Source: Litorilituus sediminis
GTDB lineage: Bacteria; Pseudomonadota; Gammaproteobacteria; Enterobacterales; Alteromonadaceae
NCBI RefSeq assembly: GCF_004295665.1
Contig: NZ_CP034759.1
Coordinates: 806,001-870,000, forward strand
Reading direction: 5' to 3'
Length of the DNA: 64,000 nucleotides
Below, piece after piece: positions 1 to 9,197 of this stretch. A program made the position numbers and the translations under genes. Below the pieces are notes generated by a model. That model made no database searches. It saw nothing but the letters and a program-made list of their open reading frames with translations, and was not told the DNA's origin. Each line of letters starts with the position of its first letter. Positions within the stretch are counted from its first letter, which is position 1.

Positions 1-1073
1 GGTTCAACAAAATAACGGCCAAATACGCCGGTTTTATATTCAATGAAGGTATCAGAAATAACCTCAGCTTCTCGCCAAGGAAAATAGACAATATCTGGCA
101 CTTTATAACCATGTTGTAAGGCCTCGTGTAAGGTATCTGCCTTTTTAACAGGGAAGTTATACACCACGTCATATGCGATTTTAGATACTTTTTTCATAAA
201 CTTTTTATCCACTCGTCGCCAAAAATTAGCTGGGCGGCCATGTTTTCTATCATAGGCAGCCGTGGTCGGGTCATACAAACGATAACGTTCAAATTGCGGA
301 ATATCGGCTAACGGAGTAGTGATGTCCATAAAGTTCTTAATAAGCTCCCAATGTGTTAACGCACTCTCAACCGATGGGTAATCAGCAAGTTGGTACATTA
401 AGTCTTCTTTATAGTGCAATAAGGTAAAACCATAATAAGCCTTACCGGTTTTTGGGTTATGCACGGTACGATGGTGCGCATTAAACTGTTCAAAGGGTAA
501 ATGGTGGTAACCAGTGCGCTCATCATTGGCAATTTCTATCATGCCGGTTTGACGATTAAATATTACGTACTGCCCTGTTGGTATTAAGTTAAACTTATCA
601 AGCAAACGGTATAAATATTTTGAAATTAATAACCCCGCTAAGCCAAACCATAATATATCAATATCAGCCAAAAAACTTTCAACGCCGCCCAAGACAAGGC
701 CTATCAGCATGAATACCACAATAATGATATAAGCGCTAGCATGAAAAAGCTTCCACATAGCTAGCATCGCCTCCTTAAAATTTTGCGACTGTGACAATAG
801 TGCTAAACGCAATTGCTCTGGTTTAATGTTCAGTTTACTGTCGATATCAAAAATAGTGCCTGTTATGTCTTCATTAAAACCTGCCTCTTGATGATTATCC
901 CAACAGATGCCGGTTATTTTTACCCGTGGAAATACCCCTAGCTTACACTGCCCTTTGGCAAGGTGACGTTTACGTTGCTTAGGAGGGGCAATATTTTCAC
1001 GGTAATAGGGGTTCGCTTTGCCATTGTAGGCAGTATCAGCGTATTTCGTTATTTTTATATTTTTGTTATTCAT
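1..1073 (-). CDS. Partial membrane protein downstream of a T6SS effector (DUF6708-like)
   Basis: The frame is open from ATG 1073 to the window edge (at least 357 residues), so the C-terminus lies outside. The ATG overlaps the last 8 bases of the upstream effector gene, so the two are translationally coupled. Two hydrophobic segments lie around residues 117-160, separated by a short acidic stretch. After them comes a soluble region containing 'FNRQTGMIEI' followed by an aromatic-rich stretch, which is reminiscent of DUF6708 proteins that sit beside T6SS effectors. By position it may be the immunity protein or an accessory of the VasX-like effector; this is inference. The family assignment rests on one remembered motif and is tentative. 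The coding frame itself is secure. Confidence 0.6.
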   Translation of the reverse strand, partial: MNNKNIKITKYADTAYNGKANPYYRENIAPPKQRKRHLAKGQCKLGVFPRVKITGICWDNHQEAGFNEDITGTIFDIDSKLNIKPEQLRLALLSQSQNFKEAMLAMWKLFHASAYIIIVVFMLIGLVLGGVESFLADIDILWFGLAGLLISKYLYRLLDKFNLIPTGQYVIFNRQTGMIEIANDERTGYHHLPFEQFNAHHRTVHNPKTGKAYYGFTLLHYKEDLMYQLADYPSVESALTHWELIKNFMDITTPLADIPQFERYRLYDPTTAAYDRKHGRPANFWRRVDKKFMKKVSKIAYDVVYNFPVKKADTLHEALQHGYKVPDIVYFPWREAEVISDTFIEYKTGVFGRYFVE

Positions 1074-4000
1074 ATTCAATTTCCTTAATCAGCCAAGCTT
1101 TATCGGGCTTGTCGTCTTTGTGCCAAGTTTCACGATCTGTTTTATCAACATAGGGAAGCGTGGTGTGGGAATCTAGGGCATACTGTATTTTCACTTGCCA
1201 GTCCAGTTCAAGTTCGTCACCCCACTGCGCTGTTGGCAACAAAGGAATAGCGTAAGTAAAGCCTGTAATTTGTGGCTCAGCTAAAAACTGCGCTGCTTCT
1301 GGGCTTTGCTCGAGTGCATCGGTATTTACGTGTTGGGTAATACGCCAGTTGTTGAGTGGTAACCGTTGAGTTTGCTCAAAAGATAGTATGCCTTGGTCTG
1401 TTATTTGGTTAACCACCATAATAATTTCTGATTGACCCACAACAAAACCAGGCGCTACCACTTCAACATTGAGCAGTGCGGCCTTGTTAGCAACCTTTTG
1501 AATAGATAATGCCATACTCGGAGCAAACAACTCATTGCGTAAGGCGGCATAGCACTCTATGGGATGAGTGTGCCAAATTTTATAATCACCAGTACAGCGC
1601 GCCGAGGCTTTACGTGAAAAGGGGCCGTTTATCGCCCATTTTTCAATACTGTTGTCGGTAAAGGCGATGGCGAGCAAGGTTATTACTAACCCTAATGCAA
1701 TAATTGCCCACCCTAAAGGAGTAATAGCTAAAGCCGAGCCCAAATAAAGAAAACCTGCGACAGAGATTACCGCAGCGCTGGCATGTAAAAAAGCGGCATC
1801 TACATCATGGCTTTTCGTTGCGCTATAGGCATCAGATAGGGATAACATCGCACCCAATATTACACCTGCCCCGAGAAGAACACGACCCAGTTGAGCACGA
1901 AAAAACAGCTTAACTTCAGTCTTTAACAATGCTTCAGCTTTGCTTGAATACAGGGCTGCAACTTCCAAGCTGCCTGCTGCCAAGGCAAATAACGCATTGG
2001 CTATTTCCAGCTTAAACTTTGCATCTGTTTTATCACCAGCTTTAAACTTTGCAACAAGTTGCGTGCCATTAAACACCTCAAAGGCTAACATCACTTGCGG
2101 TAAGCCTCGTTCTAACACTTTAAGGCCTTTTAGCATTATGTCGTCTGCGCCGCCTAATTTAAAGTCTGGGTTATTATAGGCCATGGCATATTTATGGGCT
2201 TTAGGTACCACCACCATTTCACCGTTAAGTAAGTCATAGTTACCCATAAGCTTGTTGTAATCTACCCAGTTGGCATCTGACATTGCCCCTCGGTTAGAGC
2301 CAAAAGATTTTGGATCATGCGCCGCTAGTACGTTACCTTTAGCATCGGTTATGGTTACCGCATTAGCGGGTGGGTTTTTAGTCGCATACTTAACTCTTTC
2401 TCGACGTTGTGCACGGTTTACTTGCACCCGCTTATAGTTGGTTATGCCCACCACCGCAGCATCTTCACCTATCACCGCACTAGCATTTTTTATGTGAATA
2501 TCTGAGAACTCAGAGATACCTGTTGCTTTAGTGGTAATCACCATTAAGTCTCGAATTTTTATAACATGGGGTTCTAAATGACCTGTCGCGTATTGGTTGC
2601 TTATTCGCCCCCAAGCCCCTGTTATGTAACCCACGGTGCTTGTGGCTGAACCTAAATAACTTTTTAATGCTTTATTTGCCAATACATTTTGTTGGTCTTG
2701 TTTTTCTTGATGCAATTGTTTGTGTATTTCTTGAAAGGTTTCATAACGAAAGAGGCCGCTGCCATCGTTAATTTCTGACTCCATCAGGGGCGCATGGCCT
2801 GCTACTTTTATATCATACAAATCTACTGGCGGCGCAAAACAGTTAGTTATCCAATGTTGTGTGGTGAAAAGCTTTTCACAAAAAGCTTTGGCGCTCGCTT
2901 TCGCTTGTCTTTCATTGTTTAAACGCGTTTGCTCTGCGGGAAGTTTCTTCTTCCACGGCCTGAAAGTGCCAATGCTGTCAGCATCGAGCACCATAATATT
3001 AAATAGGTCAGCTACCCATTTAAAGCCCAGTAAGTAGTCCAATCCCTCAAGGGTGGCAAAGTCCTTAATCGCATGCTCTATCGTGATATATTTTTCAGGT
3101 TCACTGTACGAGGCTTTAGGTTTATCAGCAACAAAATCGAGCAATGCTTTTTGGTTGAGCGGTAACTGTTGAAGGTGCTCTTCTAATATGTCACTTGATA
3201 AATAATTCTCCAAGTAGGCTTGATCAATATTTTTTGCTCCACTACGTAAAAATTTTGCAGCATCGCTTCGGTCTTTAAACACGGTTCTTTGAGTTTTTAC
3301 CGGCTTCATTGAATGCAGTGTTGGAAAATAATAATAATCTGCTTGCTTGGTTTGGTGTAACTCATCGGTAAACAGTGCTTGATAAGCAAGTACGCCAGAA
3401 TCAAAATGCTTCTTCTTCGTTATTTTGGTGTTTTCATTTTGTATTGAAAGATAGTTGAACTGGCACTTACTCATTAAATTAAAAGCAATGCCGAGTGGGT
3501 CTTGCACATAAATCATCTTGGTGGTTTGTGCCTCATCTAAATCAACCTTTTGACAACGTGCATTAAGTAACTCTTCTGCTACGGTCAAATCTGGGCATAA
3601 ATCAGGTTTAGGCACTAATTTTTGCCTTGGATCGTTTTTATGTAATCCGCCCAACAACATAATATACTGCCATGACCACTGAATAGGTGAATAAGCAATA
3701 TGTACGATAGCCTCTGTTAAATCATCATCTTCACTGTTTAATGCAATTGTTTTTTTGGGTGTAATCAAACCTGTGTAAGGAATCGACCTATAGCGACGAC
3801 TATTTTTTCCGTAATGTTGCACTAAATCGACTTCGGCTAACAGGCCATCTTGTAATGCTGTTACTTCTCGCCACAAATGACCATTAACAAAGATATAAAA
3901 ATATCCATGGCTATCAGAAATAGTATCGCCACTTTCATTCAGAACATTAAATTCAGGACTTTGCGCTTTCGCCTTAGATAAGGTTGGCTCAGTGTAAACT

Positions 4001-4140
4001 TTCAACTCTACGTTAATAAAACTAACCGTTTTATCATCTGGTAAGGGCTTTGCTACAGGGAATACTTCACATTTTCCTAACGGAATACATAATTCTTCAT
4101 CTAATGCTTTAAGTTTATAGTCGATGCATTGATAAGCCAT
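1066..4140 (-). CDS. VasX-like / BTH_I2691-family T6SS effector (putative pore former)
   Basis: This is a 1024-residue protein. The motif YVQDPLGIAF (residues 211-220) and the preceding 'AYSP..WSW' stretch are characteristic of the VasX N-terminal region found in large T6SS effectors of the BTH_I2691 type. A cluster of hydrophobic segments lies at about residues 750-775 and 785-835, the expected place for a colicin-like membrane-inserting region. A soluble C-terminal domain of about 190 residues follows. No nuclease or peptidase motif is visible. It directly follows the PAAR-like gene (TAATG one-base overlap), so it is probably loaded through that tip. By family analogy it would depolarise target membranes. 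Confidence is good for 'T6SS effector' and moderate for the pore-forming mechanism. Confidence 0.72.
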   Translation of the reverse strand: MAYQCIDYKLKALDEELCIPLGKCEVFPVAKPLPDDKTVSFINVELKVYTEPTLSKAKAQSPEFNVLNESGDTISDSHGYFYIFVNGHLWREVTALQDGLLAEVDLVQHYGKNSRRYRSIPYTGLITPKKTIALNSEDDDLTEAIVHIAYSPIQWSWQYIMLLGGLHKNDPRQKLVPKPDLCPDLTVAEELLNARCQKVDLDEAQTTKMIYVQDPLGIAFNLMSKCQFNYLSIQNENTKITKKKHFDSGVLAYQALFTDELHQTKQADYYYFPTLHSMKPVKTQRTVFKDRSDAAKFLRSGAKNIDQAYLENYLSSDILEEHLQQLPLNQKALLDFVADKPKASYSEPEKYITIEHAIKDFATLEGLDYLLGFKWVADLFNIMVLDADSIGTFRPWKKKLPAEQTRLNNERQAKASAKAFCEKLFTTQHWITNCFAPPVDLYDIKVAGHAPLMESEINDGSGLFRYETFQEIHKQLHQEKQDQQNVLANKALKSYLGSATSTVGYITGAWGRISNQYATGHLEPHVIKIRDLMVITTKATGISEFSDIHIKNASAVIGEDAAVVGITNYKRVQVNRAQRRERVKYATKNPPANAVTITDAKGNVLAAHDPKSFGSNRGAMSDANWVDYNKLMGNYDLLNGEMVVVPKAHKYAMAYNNPDFKLGGADDIMLKGLKVLERGLPQVMLAFEVFNGTQLVAKFKAGDKTDAKFKLEIANALFALAAGSLEVAALYSSKAEALLKTEVKLFFRAQLGRVLLGAGVILGAMLSLSDAYSATKSHDVDAAFLHASAAVISVAGFLYLGSALAITPLGWAIIALGLVITLLAIAFTDNSIEKWAINGPFSRKASARCTGDYKIWHTHPIECYAALRNELFAPSMALSIQKVANKAALLNVEVVAPGFVVGQSEIIMVVNQITDQGILSFEQTQRLPLNNWRITQHVNTDALEQSPEAAQFLAEPQITGFTYAIPLLPTAQWGDELELDWQVKIQYALDSHTTLPYVDKTDRETWHKDDKPDKAWLIKEIEYE

Positions 4141-5261
4141 TATTCTGTCGCCTCAAATATTAATTTTGTTTGATTACCTTGTACTTCACCCTTGTTACCT
4201 ATAGAGCGCTGCTGATGAGCACTACCTACTTTAGATACCACATGCCCCAAGGTAGGATCGTTTTCATCAACTCCCGATATAATCACAGCAACAGCATAAC
4301 CGCCTTCTTTTTCAGCTAATTCGCCTTTATCCTCAATATTTAACCCCCTTGGCATTGGTCCTGCTGGTTGATTTAACGGCGCAGGTGGTGTGTTTTTATT
4401 GTTCGACACCATTAAGTCACCCTGTCTTACGGCGGGTTGACCTTCAATATAAACATCGAACGACCCCATTAAGAATTCAGCCTTGCCTTCCGTTGTGCCG
4501 CTAGTAACACCTTTTTTGTCACCCGCTTGATCGCCAGTACTCTTGGCAAAGTTACTTTTAAGGTTACAAGCCGGGTTGCCATTAATTTTGACTGAACTGG
4601 CAGTACTGTCGGCATCACTTGATTGCGCTACATTAGGGTAAGGAATAGGCACAACACTTGTGCCTACGGTGGTGTTGCAAACATCTATTGTTTGTAAGAC
4701 TCCGCCACTGTCTTGATGGACAGCCGTTCTATTGTTAATTAATACGTTGTTGCCACTTACAGTTGAAACAGTCGGCGCTTGTGCTGATTGATCTTTTTCT
4801 AAGGTTTCGGTGCTACCTTCTTGCCAACCTATGTGCTCTTCAACGAGGGATAGTAGCGCTTCATAGTCAGTTAACACTGCATTTACATCAAGCCCTGTTA
4901 TGGGCTCTAACCAAGGTAGAATCGCTTGCTTTTTTTCATCATCCCATTGAGGTGGCTCAATAATATAATCGGGAATAAAGTGATGCACCATTTCGCCTAA
5001 AGTAAACCCGGCATATTTAGGCCGAGCACATTCAGTTAAAAAAGCTTCTTGTCCGCTGGTTTTATCAGGGAAAATAGCAACGCGATAGGCACTTCCTAAG
5101 ACATTATGACCACGGGCAGAGATATTAAGTGGCAATAAGGCAACATTATTATGTCGCCATGCTTGATTACCTTCATACCTGAGTTCTGCCGTTAAGTTAT
5201 CAATATCATATTGAATACTTTGTGCTTTATCACCTGCTTGTGCATTGCAATACCTGGTCAT
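4140..5261 (-). CDS. PAAR-like (DUF4150) T6SS tip protein
   Basis: This is a 373-residue protein. Residues 168-285 form a PAAR-like/DUF4150 domain: it begins 'SGNNVLINNRTAVHQDSGG', has a central 'DVCNTTVGTSVVPIPYPN' and ends 'DVYIEGQPAVRQGD'. Such domains cap the VgrG spike. The first 150 residues are not recognised and may bind the effector or an adaptor. The stop codon overlaps the start of the VasX-like gene by one base, and the DUF2169/DUF3540/HEAT-type genes sit just upstream, the usual company of DUF4150 proteins. The role is therefore to load the neighbouring effector onto the VgrG encoded at 9198-11225. Confidence 0.82.
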   Translation of the reverse strand: MTRYCNAQAGDKAQSIQYDIDNLTAELRYEGNQAWRHNNVALLPLNISARGHNVLGSAYRVAIFPDKTSGQEAFLTECARPKYAGFTLGEMVHHFIPDYIIEPPQWDDEKKQAILPWLEPITGLDVNAVLTDYEALLSLVEEHIGWQEGSTETLEKDQSAQAPTVSTVSGNNVLINNRTAVHQDSGGVLQTIDVCNTTVGTSVVPIPYPNVAQSSDADSTASSVKINGNPACNLKSNFAKSTGDQAGDKKGVTSGTTEGKAEFLMGSFDVYIEGQPAVRQGDLMVSNNKNTPPAPLNQPAGPMPRGLNIEDKGELAEKEGGYAVAVIISGVDENDPTLGHVVSKVGSAHQQRSIGNKGEVQGNQTKLIFEATE

Positions 5262-5303
5262 TGTAAGTCCTTTTACTGAATTAAATTATTAACTTTTCTA
5301 AAC

Positions 5304-5327
5304 TTCTTAATTTCTTAATTTCTTAAT
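5304..5327. repeat. Short tandem repeat, TTCTTAAT x3
   Basis: Three perfect tandem copies of TTCTTAAT lie in the 87-bp gap between the PAAR-like gene and the thiolase-like gene. The copy number could vary by slippage and alter spacing, but no regulatory role can be shown from sequence alone. Confidence 0.8.
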
Positions 5328-5348
5328 TAATAGGCTAAGCAACTGGTG

Positions 5349-6380
5349 TTATACCATTGCCTTAACTTTATAAACTTTGCTTAACGGTTTAGCATTTTCT
5401 GCTAGGGAGTTGCTATGCTCTACCACCCAAACGCACTCATTTTCCTTCATAGGGCTGGTCAAATAGGCTTTAGCGCACGCAAAGGCGGTAGGTAAATTAG
5501 CTACGCCTAAATAACCTAAAGTACGGGTTTGATCTAATAACATTTGCCCTTGGTTACCTTTTACCGCTTGCTGATAAAAATCATTAGTTTGGGCATACCA
5601 ATATTTTGTCCAACTTTGAGAAAGCGTGCCGACATGAATAATTGTACTGTTATAGGTAAAACCAAGACTTGATAACTGTGCTGACAAGGAAAGTCGCGTC
5701 GCACCATCATCAGACTTTACCGTTGATATATTCATTGCTGCTTCAAGCTTAGTTAATGGAAACGCCTCTGGCAGTAGTAGCGAACAGCTCGCGCCTTCTG
5801 CTGGCATAATGCCTTGAGGACCATCTAAATGCTGTATTTTAACTAACTGATTCAATTGCTTGATATGGTTATAGCTGGTTAACACATCAACGCATAGCAT
5901 CAAGGTAGGTCGTATTAAGGCTTGCTCATTAAAGTAAGGCGATAACGTATATTCTTGATTATCATTGTCTGGCTTGCTGTATTGAAATGATATTTTCTCA
6001 CTAAAATTTGGCATAAGTGATGAAACACTCGCTTTTACCATGCTTTGCCATTGCTCTTTGGCTAACACTTGCTCTTCAAAAGCGGAAGTTACTACCAATA
6101 AATCTTCAATAGCATTGATTGGCATGGTTTCAGCGATTTTTGCCATATTGCCCAGGGCATTTTTAAGGCACTCTTCGACTAAAATTGCTTTTTTGGTGTC
6201 AAAATTCAACGACTCTATGACAGGTATTGAAACAGTAAAATACTGGGCAACGCTGTTTTTGTCGATGCGTATTTCAAGGTTTGATAATTGTCCAAAAAAC
6301 ATATCAGTAGATATAGCACCATAGAGTGATTTTTCACTGGTGCCAGCTGCGTTGATGGTTGCAAGATTAATAAATTTCAT
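5349..6380 (-). CDS. Thiolase/ketoacyl-synthase-fold-like protein of a T6SS effector-loading module
   Basis: The protein is about 343 residues. ATG 6380 is preferred over the upstream in-frame start at 6407 because AAAGG precedes it at good spacing and it avoids overlapping the DUF2169 gene. The segment GPQGIMPAEGASCSLLL (residues 187-203) resembles the 'G..P.GEGA' loop of beta-ketoacyl synthases and thiolases. No Cys is seen in a plausible nucleophile position, so it may be a non-catalytic relative. It lies between the DUF2169 and PAAR-like genes, which points to a structural or adaptor role in tip loading. The function is unknown and the fold assignment is tentative. Confidence 0.5.
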   Translation of the reverse strand: MKFINLATINAAGTSEKSLYGAISTDMFFGQLSNLEIRIDKNSVAQYFTVSIPVIESLNFDTKKAILVEECLKNALGNMAKIAETMPINAIEDLLVVTSAFEEQVLAKEQWQSMVKASVSSLMPNFSEKISFQYSKPDNDNQEYTLSPYFNEQALIRPTLMLCVDVLTSYNHIKQLNQLVKIQHLDGPQGIMPAEGASCSLLLPEAFPLTKLEAAMNISTVKSDDGATRLSLSAQLSSLGFTYNSTIIHVGTLSQSWTKYWYAQTNDFYQQAVKGNQGQMLLDQTRTLGYLGVANLPTAFACAKAYLTSPMKENECVWVVEHSNSLAENAKPLSKVYKVKAMV

Positions 6381-6390
6381 CGATATACCT

Positions 6391-7452
6391 TTATGCCTCA
6401 ACCGCACTGTTTGTAGAAGGTTCGGCTATGTTATTAGCTGTTTTTTCTTGCTGCTGTACCACCATAATAGCTGAGGCACTAATTTCCTCACTCGCAATAC
6501 TTTTTCGCCATAACAGGTGGAAAGTATTGGCATCGCTATCAAGCACTAATGTGTCACAAGTGAGCTCTATCGGTTGTTGATGCTCACCTTGAATACATGC
6601 CGCTATTGGCTTGTCATAAGGTAATTTCAGGGTGATTGTATCGTGATAGTCTCGATTAGGCACTAGCCCTTTTAACGACAACGATAGCTCTTGATTGTAG
6701 GTTAATGCCAGTTGCTGATCGGTTGGCGCATAATTATAACTATTGGCTAATAAAGGCGCTTGAAAAGGGTAATTACCTGCCAAGGTTTCTATTGGCTCAA
6801 CCTCTGGCATTAAAGACAACCTAGGTTGCCAAAACTGTGGTATAGGTCCATAGCTTGCAACAACACCAATATTTTTAGGATGAGTTAAACAACTATTAGG
6901 GTATTCAACTTTTGGCAATGGGCTGGCTTTAATCTGTTTTACTCTAAAACCTATCCCTACTGGATTTTGTTCAAAAATGCGTTCAGGTTTTTCTTCATCA
7001 ATGCCACCATAAGTGTTTTCATAAGATAACGCTACTGCATGCAATACCTCAGGGTCTGTCGCTTTACTGCCGAGTATGGAGGATTTCCAGTGGCGATCTC
7101 CCGTCACTCGTAATACTTTATTAAACACTGTCTGTTGTTGTTGATGTAAACTGAGGCTAACTTCAATAACTTTAGCTTGCTTATGTTTAGGTGGGTAAGC
7201 AGTTAAATTACCATAGAGTTCAAAGCCCTGTTTAAACGGTACCGTTTCACATGCTAACGCCAATGAACTTGCCGATGGTTCGGCTGACATTTGATCGGTT
7301 AATTCCAGGTTTGCCGATGTCTCTAGGGCAAAAACCTGACCTTGTTGATCAAATTCAAAAGATTGCTTAACAATTAATGTTTTACACGCTTGCTTTGACG
7401 CTAACCAATTATCAACCACAATAGCCTGCCAAGACGTTAAATTATGCAACAC
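6391..7452 (-). CDS. DUF2169-domain T6SS accessory/adaptor protein
   Basis: This is a 353-residue protein with the DUF2169 landmarks: 'VTGDRHW' (116-122), 'SYENTYGG' (143-150) and 'NPVGIGF' (163-169). Proteins of this family occur with DUF4150/PAAR-like tips and DUF3540 proteins and are thought to help effector loading. Its 3' neighbour starts 10 bases away, and its 5' end overlaps the upstream HEAT-type gene by 11 bases, which indicates one transcript. No signal peptide or membrane segment is seen, so it should act in the cytoplasm. Confidence 0.85.
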   Translation of the reverse strand: MLHNLTSWQAIVVDNWLASKQACKTLIVKQSFEFDQQGQVFALETSANLELTDQMSAEPSASSLALACETVPFKQGFELYGNLTAYPPKHKQAKVIEVSLSLHQQQQTVFNKVLRVTGDRHWKSSILGSKATDPEVLHAVALSYENTYGGIDEEKPERIFEQNPVGIGFRVKQIKASPLPKVEYPNSCLTHPKNIGVVASYGPIPQFWQPRLSLMPEVEPIETLAGNYPFQAPLLANSYNYAPTDQQLALTYNQELSLSLKGLVPNRDYHDTITLKLPYDKPIAACIQGEHQQPIELTCDTLVLDSDANTFHLLWRKSIASEEISASAIMVVQQQEKTANNIAEPSTNSAVEA

Positions 7453-8674
7453 GCTCAGCTCCTAACTTTATCGATGTTTCATCTTGGGTAAATTGACTAA
7501 ATGCTCGATAACTCAACTGCTGTTGGTACAATGCCTTAGTTGTTTGCTCTGCCCCCCTCTTGTTAACGCCAGCTCGTAGCATAACTCGTTGCAAAAGCAG
7601 GCCTTGATATGAACTAAGCTTTGCGTTGAAATTGCTGTCGTTAAAGCTGATACCTGCTAATATCTTGTCTTCTGGTTGCTTGAATAAAGCTTGTCTTATT
7701 AATTCTGCTTGCTTTACACAAGGTAGCGAATGCTTTCCTGCAACTTGGTGCTTATTGCTACTGTCTGTCAATTGTGCTGCTAACGGCAAAGGCTGCTTAG
7801 TAATCACTTGCCAAGCTAAGTATGCTGCTGGGGCGGTTTGTGCTATTGCCATTAATTCAATCACCACAGTTAGTGATGTTTTATGATGATAATGGCATAG
7901 TATTTCATAGCAATAATCGGGGTATTCTTGACAAAAAAGCGCGCAAGGCTCTAACCATTGCTCATCTCCAAAAAGACCAGCTAATGCTAACCATTGTGCT
8001 TTTTCTGATGCCTTTGCAGTTTTATAAAAGCGCTGAAATAGTGCCGCATTTGCTGTTGCTTGCTGTGTTTTAGTGGATAGACTCGCAATAAAGCTTGCCA
8101 TAGCAATGGTAAAGTTTTCATGCTGATATCCTAAAGTAAAATCTGCTGTACTGATGTTTTCAGCGGAAAATAATATGTCACATAAAGCGACATCAGGTTC
8201 GGATTCTCCAACCAATACGGCTTTGCGTGCCGCCGCGAGTTGTTCTTCTTGCCAGTTAATATCAAATAGCCTTAATAGCGCTGCTAAATCAGGGGTTTTG
8301 TAAAGCATCTCTTCAATATATTGCCTTGGCTCTGCAAAGGTTAAGCTTAATGGCAACATAGAGCAAAGCATTAATAGTGCTTGTTTGTGACTAGCTTGTT
8401 CAGCACTCGTGTAATAAGCTATCAACGACTCAGACGTTAATGTTGGCTGTGATAAAAAAGTCATGGCATCAAGCAAATAACGCACTTGCGGCTTTAATGA
8501 CAGACCTTCGTCGCTTTCATCGGTTAAGGCATATATATGTGTGCACAGCTGCTGTTCAATGGTCGCCATACGACCTTTATCAAACAGTAAGTTGTTATGT
8601 ACTTTAGTACGTTGCTTTAGTAAATTTTGAATTTTCTGGTGATGAACACCAGCTCTCGCCACTCTATCAAACAT
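7442..8674 (-). CDS. HEAT-repeat-type T6SS-associated protein (TIGR02270-like)
   Basis: This is a 410-residue, mostly helical, Ala/Leu-rich protein. Near the N-terminus 'LLFDKGRMATIEQQLCTHIYALTD' resembles the 'L..LDERL.AHLDGL' start of TIGR02270 proteins, which are built of HEAT-like helical repeats and sit in DUF2169/DUF3540 T6SS modules. It has no signal peptide. It overlaps the DUF2169 gene by 11 bases. The role is presumed to be scaffolding or adaptor function; the family assignment relies partly on gene context. Confidence 0.5.
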   Translation of the reverse strand: MFDRVARAGVHHQKIQNLLKQRTKVHNNLLFDKGRMATIEQQLCTHIYALTDESDEGLSLKPQVRYLLDAMTFLSQPTLTSESLIAYYTSAEQASHKQALLMLCSMLPLSLTFAEPRQYIEEMLYKTPDLAALLRLFDINWQEEQLAAARKAVLVGESEPDVALCDILFSAENISTADFTLGYQHENFTIAMASFIASLSTKTQQATANAALFQRFYKTAKASEKAQWLALAGLFGDEQWLEPCALFCQEYPDYCYEILCHYHHKTSLTVVIELMAIAQTAPAAYLAWQVITKQPLPLAAQLTDSSNKHQVAGKHSLPCVKQAELIRQALFKQPEDKILAGISFNDSNFNAKLSSYQGLLLQRVMLRAGVNKRGAEQTTKALYQQQLSYRAFSQFTQDETSIKLGAERVA

Positions 8675-8719
8675 TTTGCTATATCAACTGCAGAAGAAAC
8701 ATTGTCAAAAACTCATCGA

Positions 8720-9160
8720 CTAATTAAGTCGAATAGGCCAGCCAGCTAAGGTAAAGTCTCGCTCGCTATTCGCATTAATCTCGCAAGCATCGAGAATAAT
8801 GCTACCATTTTCATGCACTTCGACAGTGCCCTTTGCAGTAGACAAGGTGACGCTCTTCTCGCCTTTAACAACGATATGACCATCATTATCACGAATATTC
8901 GCCGCAGGCGGCGTATTGTCAGTTGCTAATAATGCAATCGCTATCCAACCTTGCTTGCTATTCATAACAACGACCGAGTCTTGACAGTTTGCCTTAGCAA
9001 TATGTTGAGCTTGACCACTCAATGGCGTTTCGATATCACTATCTGATAACCTAATGCGGCTAATTCGACCTTGAGTATCAACCGCTGAAACTACGGCGAT
9101 TTCAACTTGGTTATCATCAACCTTCGACGAGGGTGAGAAAGCAGAAATTATAGCTGTCAT
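8720..9160 (-). CDS. DUF3540-like protein beside VgrG
   Basis: This is a 146-residue, beta-rich protein. An N-terminal half (to about residue 85) has an OB-like alternating pattern, and a C-terminal repetitive tail ('GHIVVKGEKSVTLSTAKGTVEVHENGSIILDACEINANSE') resembles the beta-helical tail of VgrG. The length and the position directly after vgrG and before the DUF2169 module match DUF3540. It may be a small spike-like or tip-adaptor piece. AAGGAT precedes the start. Confidence comes mostly from pattern plus context. Confidence 0.6.
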   Translation of the reverse strand: MTAIISAFSPSSKVDDNQVEIAVVSAVDTQGRISRIRLSDSDIETPLSGQAQHIAKANCQDSVVVMNSKQGWIAIALLATDNTPPAANIRDNDGHIVVKGEKSVTLSTAKGTVEVHENGSIILDACEINANSERDFTLAGWPIRLN

Positions 9161-9197
9161 ATTATTTCCATATCCTTATGTTTTTTTTACTAATGTA

